Counted from the first letter of the stretch, positions 24,671-35,022 are shown. The stretch: DNA of 41,392 nucleotides from S009-33 sp041694255 (GCA_041694255.1 JASMTN010000030.1:1-41392); one strand, 5' to 3'. Translations and numbers: made by a program. The notes: generated from the sequence alone by a model not told the origin.

Positions 24671-26116
24671 CTAACTTTCTTCAGCCATTTTAATTATCAT
24701 ATCTTTTGCTTTTCAAGGGTTTGCTTTTCATTGAGATTTTTTCATAACTTGTCATACCAAAAATCATGCTGCCTTTAGTTTTCATTCTTTAATATCAGCA
24801 ATAGCTTCTTGATTTTCTTGTAAAACTTCTTGTACTATCTTTTCAAGTTCACTATCATCTTGTACTTTATATCATTTTTCTTCTATAATTTCCAAAGGAT
24901 CTTTTCAAGTTTCTACCATAGTTTTAAATACGTCTTTTGCTTGATTTTCTAGTAGTTCTTGTTTTTGTTCTTTTTCTATAATTGTTTTAAAGTTTCAATA
25001 AGAAAAACTTACATCTTCAAGCTCTTTTTGTTCATCATTTAAGTATCTTGAAAGTATATTTACCATATATTTACCAGCAAGTTTTGGTTTTATACCATCT
25101 TGTATAAGATTTTCAAAATAATCACTCATTGTCTTTGAAGCAATAAGTGGTGTTATAAACTCTTTATTAAAATTATATTTTTCTTTATATCTTTTTGCTC
25201 TTGCAAAAGCACTTTCTTGTATATATGATTTTTGTTCATTTATAAAATCTTGTTCAAGTTTCAAACCTGGTAGATCAGGTTCTGGAAAATATCTATAATC
25301 AAGTGCATCTTCCTTGCTTCTCATGGTATAAGAATTTCATTTCATATCATTCCAACCTCTTGTTTCTTGATCTATCTGTTTTCAAGCTTCCAAAAGTTTT
25401 TCTTGTCTTTTATATTCATGATTGATAGCTCTTTTGATAGCAGAGAAACTATTCATATTTTTAAGCTCAACTCTTGTTCAAAATTCTTTTTGTCAAACAG
25501 GTCTAAGAGATATATTTACATCACATCTCATTTGTCATTTTTCTAAATCTGCATGAGAAACATTGTTAAACCTTACAAGTCTTTGTAATTCTTTTAAAAA
25601 TTCTACAACTTCCTCATCAGATCTAAAATCTGGTCAAGTAACTATCTCAACAAGTGGTGTTGCTGCTCTATTATAATCCAAATATGCTTTTCATCATTCA
25701 TGTATAGTCTTTCATGCATCAGCTTCCATATGAGCTTGAGTTATATTTACTTTCTTTTCTTCACTATATTCACTTATAAAAAAGTTTACATATCAATTAG
25801 TATTTGTAGGATGAAAAAGTTGAGTTATCTGATAACCCATCGGAAGATCTGGATAAAAATAACTTTTTCTATCAAAATTTGAAAATTCATTTATATCACA
25901 GTTTAAAGCTAAACCAAGTTGAATAGCTTTTTGTAAAGGTCATTTTTGTAGAACTGGCAATGCGCCTGGTTGTCAAGTACATACAGGACATATATTTTTA
26001 TTTTTTTCCAAACCATCAAAATTTTGTTCATTTTTACAAGAACAGAAAAGTTTAGTTTCAGAATTTAATTTAACATGAATTTCAAGTCATATAACAATCT
26101 CATATTTTTTTCACAT
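24671..26116 (-). CDS. gatB: Glutamyl-tRNA(Gln)/aspartyl-tRNA(Asn) amidotransferase subunit B
   Basis: Kinase/transamidase subunit that activates the misacylated tRNA and transfers ammonia. 481 residues. It starts with YEIVIGLEIHVKLNSETKLF, the family's N-terminal signature, followed by a zinc site (CSCK and CPVCTGQPG). Then come FDRKSYFYPDLPMGYQITQ, HMEADAGKT, DYNRAATPLVEIVT, MRCDVNISL, the helical linker DALDYRYFPEPDLP and a C-terminal YqeY-like tail ending VMKKSQGKANPGKAKDMIIKM cut short by the stop. Full length. The start codon is followed by TGA (Gly2). It sits 16 nt after a small membrane protein gene and 27 nt before gatA, implying coupled expression. Confidence 0.95.
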
Positions 26117-26132
26117 ATTTGAATATATTAAA

Positions 26133-26360
26133 CTAATAAATTATATTTAAAAAAATAGTTATAAAAAAACTTATTATTATAGGAATAAGAATCAATAAAA
26201 AAATTTTATAATTATCATTAAAGGGAACTTGTATCTTAGAAAGCTCTTTGTTTATTTCATTTTTCATTGGATAATCTGCCTTTAAAAACTCTAGTATGAT
26301 TATGATAATAACTATCAGCAATAGTATTGAATTTAAAAAATTAAGCAAAGATATTATCAT
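26133..26360 (-). CDS. Small membrane protein, paralogue of its upstream neighbour (75 aa)
   Basis: 75 residues with two membrane segments: one at the N-terminus (SILLLIVIIIIILEFL) and one at the C-terminus (KIFLLILIPIIISFFITIFL). A short hydrophilic loop contains ADYPMKNEI and ends NDNYKIF. The loop and second helix resemble the adjacent protein at 26406-26732 (DYPHRKKI, DEKYKSFTLFIIPIILY), so the pair probably arose by tandem duplication. An in-frame stop lies just upstream of the ATG. No TGA codons are used, so coding is supported mainly by the paralogy and the spacing (16 nt to gatB). Function unknown; no link to the tRNA amidotransferase is implied by the sequence itself. Confidence 0.65.
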   Translation of the reverse strand: MIISLLNFLNSILLLIVIIIIILEFLKADYPMKNEINKELSKIQVPFNDNYKIFLLILIPIIISFFITIFLNIIY

Positions 26361-26405
26361 TTTAGTTTATTTTTTAATAATAAATCATTTTAAATAATAT
26401 TTTTT

Positions 26406-26732
26406 CTATTTTAATTGATCTTGTACTTGATTAACTGCATCCTGCATTTGTCCTTGAATATTATTTACTTGACTTTGAACAAATATATTTGTTAATAAAG
26501 TTGTTATAATATATAGTATTATAGGTATTATAAAAAGTGTAAAACTTTTATATTTTTCATCTATTTTAATTTTTAGCTTATTAAGTGTCAAATCTATATA
26601 TTTTTTAACATTTTCTTTTATTTTTTTCCTATGTGGATAGTCTTTATCCATATGCTCTAAAGCTATAAAAGCAATTATCATAACAAATAATACAAAGTTA
26701 ATAATTCATAGTAAGTTTATAAGTATAAGCAT
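26406..26732 (-). CDS. Small membrane protein, paralogue of its downstream neighbour (108 aa)
   Basis: 108 residues. The start at 26732 (MLILINLLGIINFVLFVMI) is preferred over an internal Met because, with TGA read as glycine, it completes an N-terminal membrane helix matching that of the neighbour. A basic loop with KDYPHRKKIKENVKKY follows, then a second membrane helix (FTLFIIPIILYIITTLL). The short C-terminal tail is rich in Gln/Asn/Val (QVNNIQGQMQDAVNQVQD), probably amphipathic. It lies 11 nt downstream of the HIT gene. The function is unrecognised; shared spacing of the DYP-(K/H)-K motif and the second helix links it to the 75-residue protein downstream. Confidence 0.65.
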
Positions 26733-26743
26733 AATTATATATA

Positions 26744-27067
26744 TTAAATATTAAAATCAGACATCAAATGTAAGTGCACATGAAATACTTCTTGTCCATG
26801 CTCTTTTCAACAATTCATTTGTAATCTACAACCATTCAAATTTTGATCTTTGATAATCTTATGAGCAATTTCAAACAATCAAGAAGTTATTTTCACATCC
26901 TCATTATTATTTATTTTATCAAATCTTTCAAAGTGTTTTTTAGGAATTATAAGAAGATGAGTTTTGGCCTTTGGATTTATATCCTTAAAGGCAAGATAGC
27001 TTTCATCTTCATACACTATATCAGCAGGAATTTCTCTGTCTATTATCTTACAAAATAAGCAATCCAT
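26744..27067 (-). CDS. HIT family nucleotide hydrolase/transferase (HINT-like)
   Basis: 107 residues, normal for a single-domain HIT protein. It begins MDCLFCKIIDREIPADIVYE, the classic HINT start with its CxxC pair, continues with FKDINPKAKTHLLIIPKKH, and ends with the active-site histidine triad in EVFHVHLHLMSD (about residues 93-104). HINT proteins hydrolyse adenosine phosphoramidates and related nucleotides. The gene is 24 nt downstream of glyS; HINT enzymes act on aminoacyl-adenylates in other systems, so the pairing may be meaningful, though small housekeeping genes cluster by chance. TGA glycine codons occur at the loop before the triad (CGKEHGQE). Confidence 0.92.
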
Positions 27068-27091
27068 TATTTTATAGTTAAAGGTTAAATA

Positions 27092-28744
27092 CTATTTAAA
27101 AGAATCAAAACCTTCTTCATATACTTTTTCTATATCATCTATATTAACTCTTATTTGTTCCATACTATCTCTGTCTCTAATAGTTACAGTATTATCTTCT
27201 AAAGTATCAAAATCAATAGTTATACAATATGGAGTTCATATCTCATCTTGTCTTCTATATCTTTTTCATATAGCTCATTTTTCATCAAATTCACACATAT
27301 ATTTTTTAGATAATTTTTTGAAAATATCTTCTGAGAGCTCCATCATCTCATTATTTTTCTTAATAAGTGGTAATATGGCAAATTTTATAGGAGCTATATT
27401 TTTATTAAATCTTACAACTACTCTATTTTCAGTTTTTCCATTTGCATCTTGATATTCTTCCTCATCATAAGCATCTATCATAGCTGTTACTATAGTTCTT
27501 CATACTCAAAGTGCAGTTTCCACAACATGAGGTATATATCTTTTACCTTGAGGATCTGTATATTGAAGATTTACTCAAGAATGTTTTTGATGGTTTGATA
27601 TATCAAAATCTCATCTATCATGTATTCATTGAAGTTCTCACCAACCCCAAGGAAAATGATATTCAAAATCTCTTGCTTTACTAGCATAATGAGCAAGTTC
27701 ATCATCTGCATGATCTCTTTGTCTTATATTTTCTTTTTTAATTCAAACATCATGTAACCAAAAATCCCAGTAAAGTTTTTCAAACTCTTCAAAGTATTGA
27801 TCAGAAGTACCAGGTTCTACAAAATATTGAAGTTCAGCTTGTTCAAACTCTCTTGTTCTAAATATAAAATTTCAAGGAGTTATCTCATTTCTAAAAGCTT
27901 TTCATATTTGTATAGCACCAAAAGGCACTTTCATCCTTGTTGTATCTACAATGTTTTTAAAATTTACATATACTCATTGAGCCGTCTCAGGCCTCAACCA
28001 CACTTTAGAAGTTTCATCTTCTATAACTCATAGATTTGTAGAAAGCATTAAAGAAAATTTTCTCACCTTTGTCCAGTCTCAAACTTGTTTATTAGTTGGA
28101 TTTTTTATACCATGATCTATAAAAAAATTATATAATTCATCTAAAGTCCAACTATCAGGAACTAAGTTTTTAATACCTAGTTTTTTCTGTAAAGAATACT
28201 CTATTGCTTTATCTAGCATTTCAACATCAGGCAAATCTCTAAACTTATTTAAATAAGATTCTTCTATTTCTATCTTTTCCTCATTTTTGAAAAAATTTAT
28301 TAAATTACTTATAATAGGATCATTTTTATACGAAACAAGTAATCAATCATTAGATTCTTCTTCTAAAGGCTCTTTTTTATCCCAATTTTTATATCTTTCT
28401 TTAAAAGATTTAGATTCTTCCTCAAAATAATCTTCTATAAGTTTATCAGCTCTAAATCTTTCTCAAGTTTTCTTATCATCTATCAAAGGATCATTAAAAC
28501 CTGATACATGACCTGAAGCTTCCCAAACTTTAGGATGCATAAGTAAAGCCGCATCAAGTAGTACAACATCATCTCTTTCTTGAACAAACTTTTTTGTAAT
28601 AATATCTGTAATATTTTTCCTTACAAGTGATCCATATGGACCATAATCCCAACTATTTGCTAAACCACCATATATATCTGAGCCAGGATATACAAATCAT
28701 TTTCTTTTAGCCCAAGCAACTATTGTTTCAAGTTTATAACTCAT
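27092..28744 (-). CDS. glyS: Glycyl-tRNA synthetase, dimeric alpha2 type
   Basis: Class II enzyme that charges tRNA-Gly; in this organism it should also serve the tRNA reading UGA. 550 residues. The N-terminus has the GlyRS signature VYPGSDIYGGLANSWDYGP. Motif 1-like HPKVWEASGHVSGF, motif 2 KAFRNEITPGNFIFRTREF, the DELAHYA segment and motif 3 region GVGRTIVTAMIDAYDEE are all present, followed by the anticodon-binding domain starting at KFAILPLIKK. This is the archaeal/eukaryal-like one-chain type also found in many bacteria, not the alpha2beta2 type. An insertion of about 120 residues rich in charged residues sits between motif 1 and motif 2. First gene of a long co-directional group. Confidence 0.95.
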
Positions 28745-28768
28745 TTAGGTATGATTTTAATAATATAA

Positions 28769-28774
28769 ATTATA
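28769..28774 (-). promoter_or_regulatory. Candidate -10 box for glyS
   Basis: On the minus strand TATAAT lies 24 nt before the glyS ATG in an otherwise featureless spacer. No convincing -35 hexamer is present at the right distance, so this is a tentative assignment. Confidence 0.4.
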
Positions 28775-28820
28775 ATGTAAAATATAAGGATTTAATAATA
28801 AAAATAAAGATGTTTTTTAA

Positions 28821-28851
28821 TAAAAAAAGACCTAGAGTTTTATCTAGATCT
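28821..28851 (-). terminator. Rho-independent terminator after the SPFH gene
   Basis: On the minus strand a 9-bp stem (AGATCTAGA with TCTAGGTCT, one G-T wobble) is closed by a 6-nt loop and followed by seven Ts. It starts 7 nt after the SPFH stop codon and ends the rpoD-divIC-SPFH unit before glyS begins. Confidence 0.85.
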
Positions 28852-28857
28852 TAATTA

Positions 28858-29835
28858 TTATTTTTGAGGTCAAACTATATCTGAACCAGCAATTAATTTA
28901 GATTCAAAACTTGAATTTCTTCATTCTAAATTTTCATTTAAATAAACCAATCTTGAAGAAGAATCTCAACCTATTCTTTCTAATGTTTCTATTCTTGAAC
29001 TATCAAGCAAGAAATCTAATATATTTTTAGCAGTCAAACTTTCATCTGCTGACTTTATCCTATCAACTGCCTCTTTAAATCATTTTGCTATCTCCATTCT
29101 CTGACCAGCCATACCTTGTCAAAGTAGTATTTGAGATTCTTTATCAGCTTCTGCATCTTTAACTTTTTTAATTTTATCAGCTTCTGCTTCATTATATGCA
29201 GCATTTTTAAGCTTGGCAGTTTCAACTTCCTTGTTCATTGCATCCATAACAGTTTGTTCAAGATATATATCTTTAACTTGTATAGAATCTATCTTATAAC
29301 CAAATTCTCTAAGTTTGTCCCTTAAACTAGATTCTATATCTTTTCACATCTCAGATCTTTTTCAAAATATTTCCTTATGTGTAAAATTAAATATCATTCA
29401 TCTAAGTTCCTCATCTATAGTAGACATCATAAGAGTTTTAGGATCATCTATACTATATACAGATTTATATATATTTCATTCTCTTGAATCATCACCCTCA
29501 TCTTCTACAAAGAAAACTACATTTAGACCAATTCTTGCTGTAACATTATCAGATGTAACTCATGTTACCTCAACTGAAAAGTTTTTCTTATATAATTCTT
29601 GTTGAGTAGTCCATTCAAGAACAGGTATAATAGCATGAAATCATTGTCTAAGAAGTCTATTGTATTTTCACAAAAATTCAACTGTCATTACTCTATTAGG
29701 CTTTACTATTCTTATAGATAATGCCAACAATACAATATCAAATATTATAGCTGGCAAAAATCAAACAGCTCAAAAGTTTAAAGTTGCTATGATGGGTATT
29801 AAAACAACAAGGGCGAGTATTATTACAGTAACCAT
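28858..29835 (-). CDS. SPFH/band 7 (stomatin-like) membrane protein
   Basis: 325 residues. Two closely spaced hydrophobic segments at residues 2-20 and 22-42 are followed by the SPFH domain (NRVMTVEFLGKYNRLLRQG, then VTSDNVTARIGLNVVFFV, LRGMIFNFTHKEIFGKR). A long Ala/Glu/Lys coiled coil follows (about residues 195-245, ETAKLKNAAYNEAEADKIK). The DNV-x-ARIGLNVVFFV segment is the typical SPFH core. Members form large membrane-associated assemblies that organise lipids or regulate proteases such as FtsH; no NfeD partner is adjacent. It sits immediately downstream of the DivIC/FtsB-like gene and upstream of a strong terminator. Confidence 0.9.
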
Positions 29836-29847
29836 ATTAGTTTAATG

Positions 29848-30240
29848 TTAATATATAAAAGTTTTAAATTGAGAAAAAAAATCTTTCCAACTTTTTTTAG
29901 CTCATGCATTATATACTTTTTTATTGTTATTTTCAATATTTTCTTCATTTTTTTGAGATATTGAGACATCATCTTCTTTAAATTTTACAAGTATTTCATC
30001 TTTTCATCTGCTTCATTGTTTATGTTGCATAAAGTATGTTGAATATTTACTTTGCAAAAATGGTTCATAAAAATTTTTCATCCACAAGGTTTCTCAGGAT
30101 AAATATAACTGTTTTTCCTGAAGATCTTGTATATTCTTATTTATATTAAAATTTTGAACAAAAACTTGAACTGCATAAGTAAATATCAAAAAAGACATAA
30201 AAAAGAAAAAGTACCTTAAGTATCTTGAATTAAATTTCAT
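29848..30240 (-). CDS. DivIC/FtsB-like single-pass membrane protein
   Basis: 130 residues. A short basic N-terminus (MKFNSRYLRY) is followed by one membrane helix (FFFFMSFLIFTYAVQVFV) and a coiled-coil-type stretch (NINKNIQDLQEKQLYLSGE). A short globular part ends DEILVKFKEDD and a charged C-terminal tail follows. This order, and the (E)ILVKF-type terminus of the conserved part, resembles DivIC/FtsB septum-formation initiators, which bridge divisome proteins outside the membrane. Sequence identity to the family is weak by eye, so the call is inferred from architecture and length. It lies 24 nt downstream of rpoD and 12 nt upstream of the SPFH gene, an arrangement implying one message. Confidence 0.55.
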
Positions 30241-30264
30241 AAAAAATGATAATAAAATAAAAAA

Positions 30265-31614
30265 TTATAACATGGCTTTATTTATATTTTGTAAAGTTTC
30301 ATCATCAATATTTGAAAGAGATTCCATATCATAATCATCATCAAATTCATCATCAATATCATCAAGTATATCTTTTTCATCTTGCTTTTTCATCATTCTT
30401 TCTCTTTTTCTTGTTTCTCTATTTTCAGACTCAAGTGTTCAAAGAAATCTTCTTCTTTCTATTTCATCATCTATTCAAAGTATACCTCTTAAACCATTAT
30501 GATCTTTAAGTTTTTGAAGAACTTTAACCTCTATCTGTCTTACTCTTTCTCTTGTAATATCAAATTCTTTTCATATCTCATCAAGAGTATATCTTCTTCA
30601 ATCAATACCATATCTCATTTTTACAATCTTTTTTTCTCTATCATCAAGCATATCAAAAATTTTATCAAGATTACCTCTTAATGTCTGTTTTTCAAATGCC
30701 TCATTAGGCTTTAAAGTATTTTCATCTTCCAATAAATCTCAAATATTATTTTTACCATCTTCTCATATAGGCGAATCTAAAGATCAAGAACCAAGTATTA
30801 AAGTTTTAATCTTTTTAACTTTTTTAACAGGCATTTTAAGTTGTTTTGCAACTTCTTGCAAAGTAGGCTCTCTATCATTATTTTGAACAAAAGTTTGAAC
30901 TGCTTTATTGTATGCTGATATCTCATCTATAAGATGAACAGGAACTCTAACATTTTTAGTCATATCAGCAATAGCTTTCGTAACAGATTGCCTTATCCAC
31001 CAAGTAGCATATGTAGAAAATTTAAAATCTTTTTCAGGTTCAAACTTTTCTATAGCTTTGATAAGTCATATATTTCATTCCTGAATAAGATCTGAAAATG
31101 TAAGCTTACTTCATAAAAATTTTTTTGCTATACTAATAACAAGCCTAAGATTCGAAGCTACAAGCTTTTTATATGCATTTTCATCACCTTCTTTAATTTT
31201 TAATGTTATTTCTTTTTCTTCTTCTGGAGTTAAAAGCGGAATATCCGATATATCATTAAAGTATAGTTTAACAAAATCTTTATAATTTGTTCATGATGCA
31301 AAAGAAGGATTCGAAAATTCTGTTTTTTTATCATAAAGTGATATATTTCATAAAGTTTTTTTTGTTTCTTCTTTAGATTCAAGTGTTTCTTCTATACTTA
31401 TTATTCTTATAGATAATTTATCACATATATCATAAAATTTTTCTATATCATCAACCTGTTCATCCAAATCTGTAACATTTGCAAGTATCTCATCTTCTGT
31501 TATGTGATCCTTTTCAAGTCATTTATTTATCAAACTCCTTAGTAATCATGGAAGATCATTAATATCTTCTTTAAGGTTTTTTATTATTGTTTGTTTAGCT
31601 TTACTTATTGACAT
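30265..31614 (-). CDS. rpoD: RNA polymerase primary sigma factor (sigma-70 family)
   Basis: 449 residues. A divergent N-terminal part with a region 1.1-like segment is followed by region 1.2 (YFNDISDIPLLTPEEEKEI) and region 2 (ASNLRLVISIAKKFLG, DLIQEGNIGLIKAIEKFEP, FKFSTYATWWIRQSVTKAI). Region 3 includes RVPVHLIDEISAYNKAV, and region 4 includes RYTLDEIGKEFDITRERVR with the DNA-recognition helix. The two TGG tryptophans in ATWWIRQ show that TGG remains tryptophan while TGA is glycine. After region 4 there is an unusual extension of about 70 residues, first basic (RKRERMMKKQ) and then strongly acidic (DDIDDEFDDDYDME). First gene of the unit with the DivIC-like and SPFH genes. Confidence 0.95.
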
Positions 31615-31821
31615 TTGTTTTAAATTATTTATTTAGCAAATAAAATAGTATACATTCTATTATAGTAATGAAACAAAAAAAACTTGAAAAGTCTTACACA
31701 AAAGATAAAAAAAGAAAATATTTAAAAAACTTAAAGATAAAAATTTAGGGATTAAATATTATTATTAACTATATCTTTTTTAGTTTTTTTAACTTGCTAC
31801 TTTAAACTTTTTACTATTATT
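31615..31821. other. Divergent spacer between rpoD and glycosyltransferase
   Basis: 207 bp, very AT-rich, with no recognisable gene or RNA. The right end (31791-31821) is a copy of the AACTTGCTACTTTAAACTTT repeat ending immediately before the glycosyltransferase ATG. On the rpoD side, TATAAT- and TATACT-like hexamers occur, but none has a clear -35 partner. Confidence 0.5.
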
Positions 31822-32919
31822 ATGCATATACTTTATATACTTGATTTTTATAAACCAAATAAATGATGAGTTGAGGTTCTTTTTGAGCAAATAATAAACC
31901 ATTTTTCTAAAAAAAATAAAGTATCTATAATAACTTGGAATTATAATTGAAAATTAAAAGATACTGAAAGACATTGAAATATAACAATATATAGAATCAA
32001 AGCAAAAAACTTAATAAATTTCACATTTAAAGCTTACATATTTACAAAACATATCATACATAATATAGATATAATACATACAAGCAATTTTTATTCTGCA
32101 TTTACAGCTTCAAGGTTATCTAAAAAATATAAAAAAAAGTCTATATTGCATATAAATTGATTTTTTGGCAATTATCGGTTTAAGATGATAGACAAACTTA
32201 GAGCTTATAAATTTAAACTTTTAGAGTATGGAAACATAAAATGACATTTTAATAAATACATAACAGTAAGTAAATATATGTATGATGTTGCTTACTTTCA
32301 CTATTGAATAGACCATAAAAAGTTAAAAACTATCTATAATGGAATAGATTATAAAAAATGGGAAGAAAATATAAACACAAAAGAAGTAGAAAATTTAAAA
32401 GAAAAATATAACCTTCAAGATAGTTATTCACTATTATTCTATGGTAGGATAGAAAAAGTTAAGTGAATAGATCTACTCTTAGAAAGCATAAAAGATATAA
32501 AAGATATAAAACTTTTACTTATAGTTCATGGACATATAGAAAGTTTAAAAGAAAACATAGAAAGATTTTGAATAAAAGATAAAACTATCATCATAGAATG
32601 ACAAGAGCATAATAAGATAGCAAATTTTATAAAAGCAGTAGATACAGTAGTTTTTCCTTCACTTACAGAATCTTTTGGTTATGTAGGATTAGAAACAAGT
32701 ATATTACAAACTCCTTTGATATGCTCAGATATAGGAGCAATACCAGAAGTTGTTTTTTGAAAAGTAAATTTTTTCAAGGTAAATAATAAAAACTCACTTA
32801 TACAAGCTATTGAAAGATCAAAAAAATGAGATTTTGAACAAATCCCATATAAAAATTTTGATATTGATAATACTTTAAAAGAGCTTGAAAAAGTTTATGA
32901 GGAAGTAAGAAATACATAA
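31822..32919 (+). CDS. Glycosyltransferase family 4 (GT-B fold)
   Basis: 365 residues. The N-terminus MHILYILDFYKPNKGGVEVL is the standard GT4 nucleotide-sugar transferase opening, with the Gly-Gly loop encoded by two TGA codons. The donor-binding C-terminal domain begins around LLFYGRIEKVKGIDLLLESI, continues with IEGQEHNKIANFIKAVDTVV and has the E-x7-E motif in PSLTESFGYVGLE (about residues 283-295), then TPLICSDIGAIPEV. Such enzymes build cell-surface polysaccharide or glycolipid; acceptor and sugar cannot be read from sequence. It is a lone plus-strand gene between minus-strand units, with a repeat copy touching its start codon and another repeat block after its stop. Confidence 0.92.
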
Positions 32920-32939
32920 AGAACTAATTTTATATATTA

Positions 32940-33068
32940 TTTAATCGCACCAGGACACTTTTTCTTCCTTCGGGATTCACCTTGTATTTAGATAATGATA
33001 TAATATTGTCATCTCGAGCTCTGCCGAGAGATCTCTTGCTACTTATAACTTGCTACTTGCAACTATTA
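32940..33068. repeat. Repeat block in convergent spacer between glycosyltransferase and serS
   Basis: Contains a small hairpin (TCTCG with CGAGA, 33012-33029) within a GTCATCTCGAGCTCTGCCG element, and two tandem CTTGCTACTT copies (33035-33068) ending TTGCAACTATTA right against the serS stop codons. On the minus strand serS ends TAA TAA TAG and then runs into the repeat. No gene is present; the hairpin may help terminate either convergent transcript. Confidence 0.7.
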
Positions 33069-34325
33069 TTATATCTCTTTAATTCACATCATAAAAGGTT
33101 GTAGAACTTCTGGTACTTTAATTTTTTTATCTTTTGTTTGGAAATTTTCTATAATAGCTGCAACTGGTCTATCAGATGTTCAAGTTCCATTTAAAATATG
33201 TACAAAGTTTTTGTCTCTTCCTTGCATATATTTACAGTTTATCCTTCTTGCTTGATAATCTAAAGTATTTGATGTAGAAGTTAATTCTTTATATTTTCAT
33301 ATTCCTGGAAACCAACCTTCAAGGTCATATTTTTTACTTGCTGGATTTCATAGGTCTCAAGTACATATTAACATCTTTTGATAAGGAATTCCAATATCTT
33401 GCAATATCTCTTCTTCTATCTCAGCAAGTAATTCATGCTCTTTATGAGAATCTTCAGGTTTAGTAAAACTTACCATCTCAACTTTATTAAACTGATGAAC
33501 TCTAATAAGTCATTTAAGGTCTTTACCATAAGATCCTGCTTCTTTTCTATAACAAGTTGAAAAACTTACATATCTTTTAGGTAGATCTTGTATATCAAGT
33601 ACTTCATTTGAATGTTGTCATACAGAAGTAACTTCAGAAGTTCATATCAAGTATAGATCTTCTCATTCTATCTTATAGATACCATCCTCTCAAGCCGGTA
33701 GATATCAAGTTCCATACATAGCTTTTTCATTTACCATATTTGGACCAAGAACTGGCATAAAACCTTTTTTGTAAAGTTTTTGAAATGTAAAATTCATAAG
33801 TGCCATCTCAAGCAAAGCTAACTTATCTTTAAAAAATACAAATCTTGAACCTGATAAATTAACTGCCCTTTCTGTATCAAGCAATCATCTTTCTTCAAGT
33901 AGATCCCAGTGTTTTAAAGGCTTGAAATCAAAATCTGGTTTTTCTCAAATAGTTTCCATAACAACATTTTCATCATCATCTTTACCAACTGGTACATCTT
34001 CATCAAGTAAGTTTGGAACTTGCATTATAAGATTATTAAAATCTTTTTCATAATTATCAAGTTTTCATTGGTAATGTGCAATATCTTCTTTTATAGTTTT
34101 TACCTCATCTTTTAATCAAGATATATCTTTTCATTCCTTAGCATAAGCTGGTATCTTTGAAGATATCTCATTTCTTTCAGCAAGTTTATCTTGTAATAAT
34201 TTTTTATTTTCTCTTATATTATTATCAAGTTCCATTATAAGATCAAAATCAAGTTCTACACCTCTTTTTTGCGCACTTTCTATCCAAGGATTAGGATTGT
34301 TTCTAAATTCTTTTAAGTTTATCAT
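33069..34325 (-). CDS. serS: Seryl-tRNA synthetase
   Basis: Class II synthetase charging tRNA-Ser. 418 residues. The N-terminal long coiled-coil arm (residues 25-105, ELDNNIRENKKLLQDKLAER) binds the variable arm of tRNA-Ser. The catalytic domain includes GTGYLPAGEDGIYKIEGEDLYLIGTSEV, motif 2 FSTCYRKEAGSYGKDLKGLIRVHQF, and motif 3 with LNGTGTSDRPVAAIIENFQ. Full length for the bacterial enzyme. The C-terminus MMGIKEI ends at a run of stop codons that adjoins the dispersed repeat. It lies 21 nt downstream of tmk, in a unit led by gyrB. The start ATG is the only candidate; no Shine-Dalgarno sequence is seen. Confidence 0.95.
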
Positions 34326-34346
34326 GATTATATTTATTATTTAAAT

Positions 34347-34988
34347 TTAATTTATACAAGCAATTTTTACATCTTCAAATATATCTTCTATATATCTTGG
34401 ATTTTTTCATTCATAACATTTAATTATATGCCATCACATTTTTTCAGCAACCTCAATAGCTTTATAATATGATTTTGACAAATAATTATAATCTTTTTCA
34501 TGAATATCTCTTCATTCTCAACTTCATCTTTTTTTATTTAATTTCCAGGATATATCTATATGCATATCAAAGAAAATAACTTTATCTGGCTTAGGAAGTC
34601 ATAAAATATTATATTCAAGATCTTCAAGCCAAGATATAAAATCTTTTTCTTTTTCAATATCATTTATCTTAACAGACTGATGAAATATATTTGATGATGT
34701 ATATCTATTTGATATAACAAAATCTTTAGTTTTAATTGAATTGTGAATATTGTTTTTTTCATAAAATCTATCAACTGCATACAATAAACTAGCTTGTTTA
34801 GAGGTTACTGAATCTATATTTCAAAAATTTCATTGCAAATATTCATTTACAAGAAAAGAACTTTTTTTATTATATTGAGGAAAGTCATAATAATCATAAG
34901 AAAATCATTTTTCTTCAAGGTAGTTTATTAATTTATCAAATTGAGTTGTTTTTCAAGATGCATCAACTCATTCAAAAGCTACAAACAT
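34347..34988 (-). CDS. tmk: Thymidylate kinase
   Basis: Phosphorylates dTMP to dTDP, an essential step in dTTP supply. 213 residues, normal length. The P-loop FEGVDASGKTT is at residues 5-15 with both glycines encoded by TGA. The DFPQYN segment (about residue 38) is the family's dTMP-contacting motif, SNRYTSSNIFHQ (about residue 95) is the DRY-type motif, and GLPKPDKVIFFD the substrate-lid strand. The lid region (KKRGSGEGRDIHE) carries basic residues, as in kinases that place the catalytic Arg in the lid. It lies 34 nt downstream of a small orphan gene and 21 nt upstream of serS. Its presence fits an organism that salvages nucleotides. Confidence 0.93.
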
Positions 34989-35022
34989 GATAATCAATTA
35001 AATATTAAAAATATGTTAACTA

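Noticed and set aside
32940..33068. Possible tRNA or small structured RNA
   Set aside because: Only a 5-bp hairpin and repeat copies are present; no cloverleaf, no T-loop GTTCRA sequence and no CCA end.
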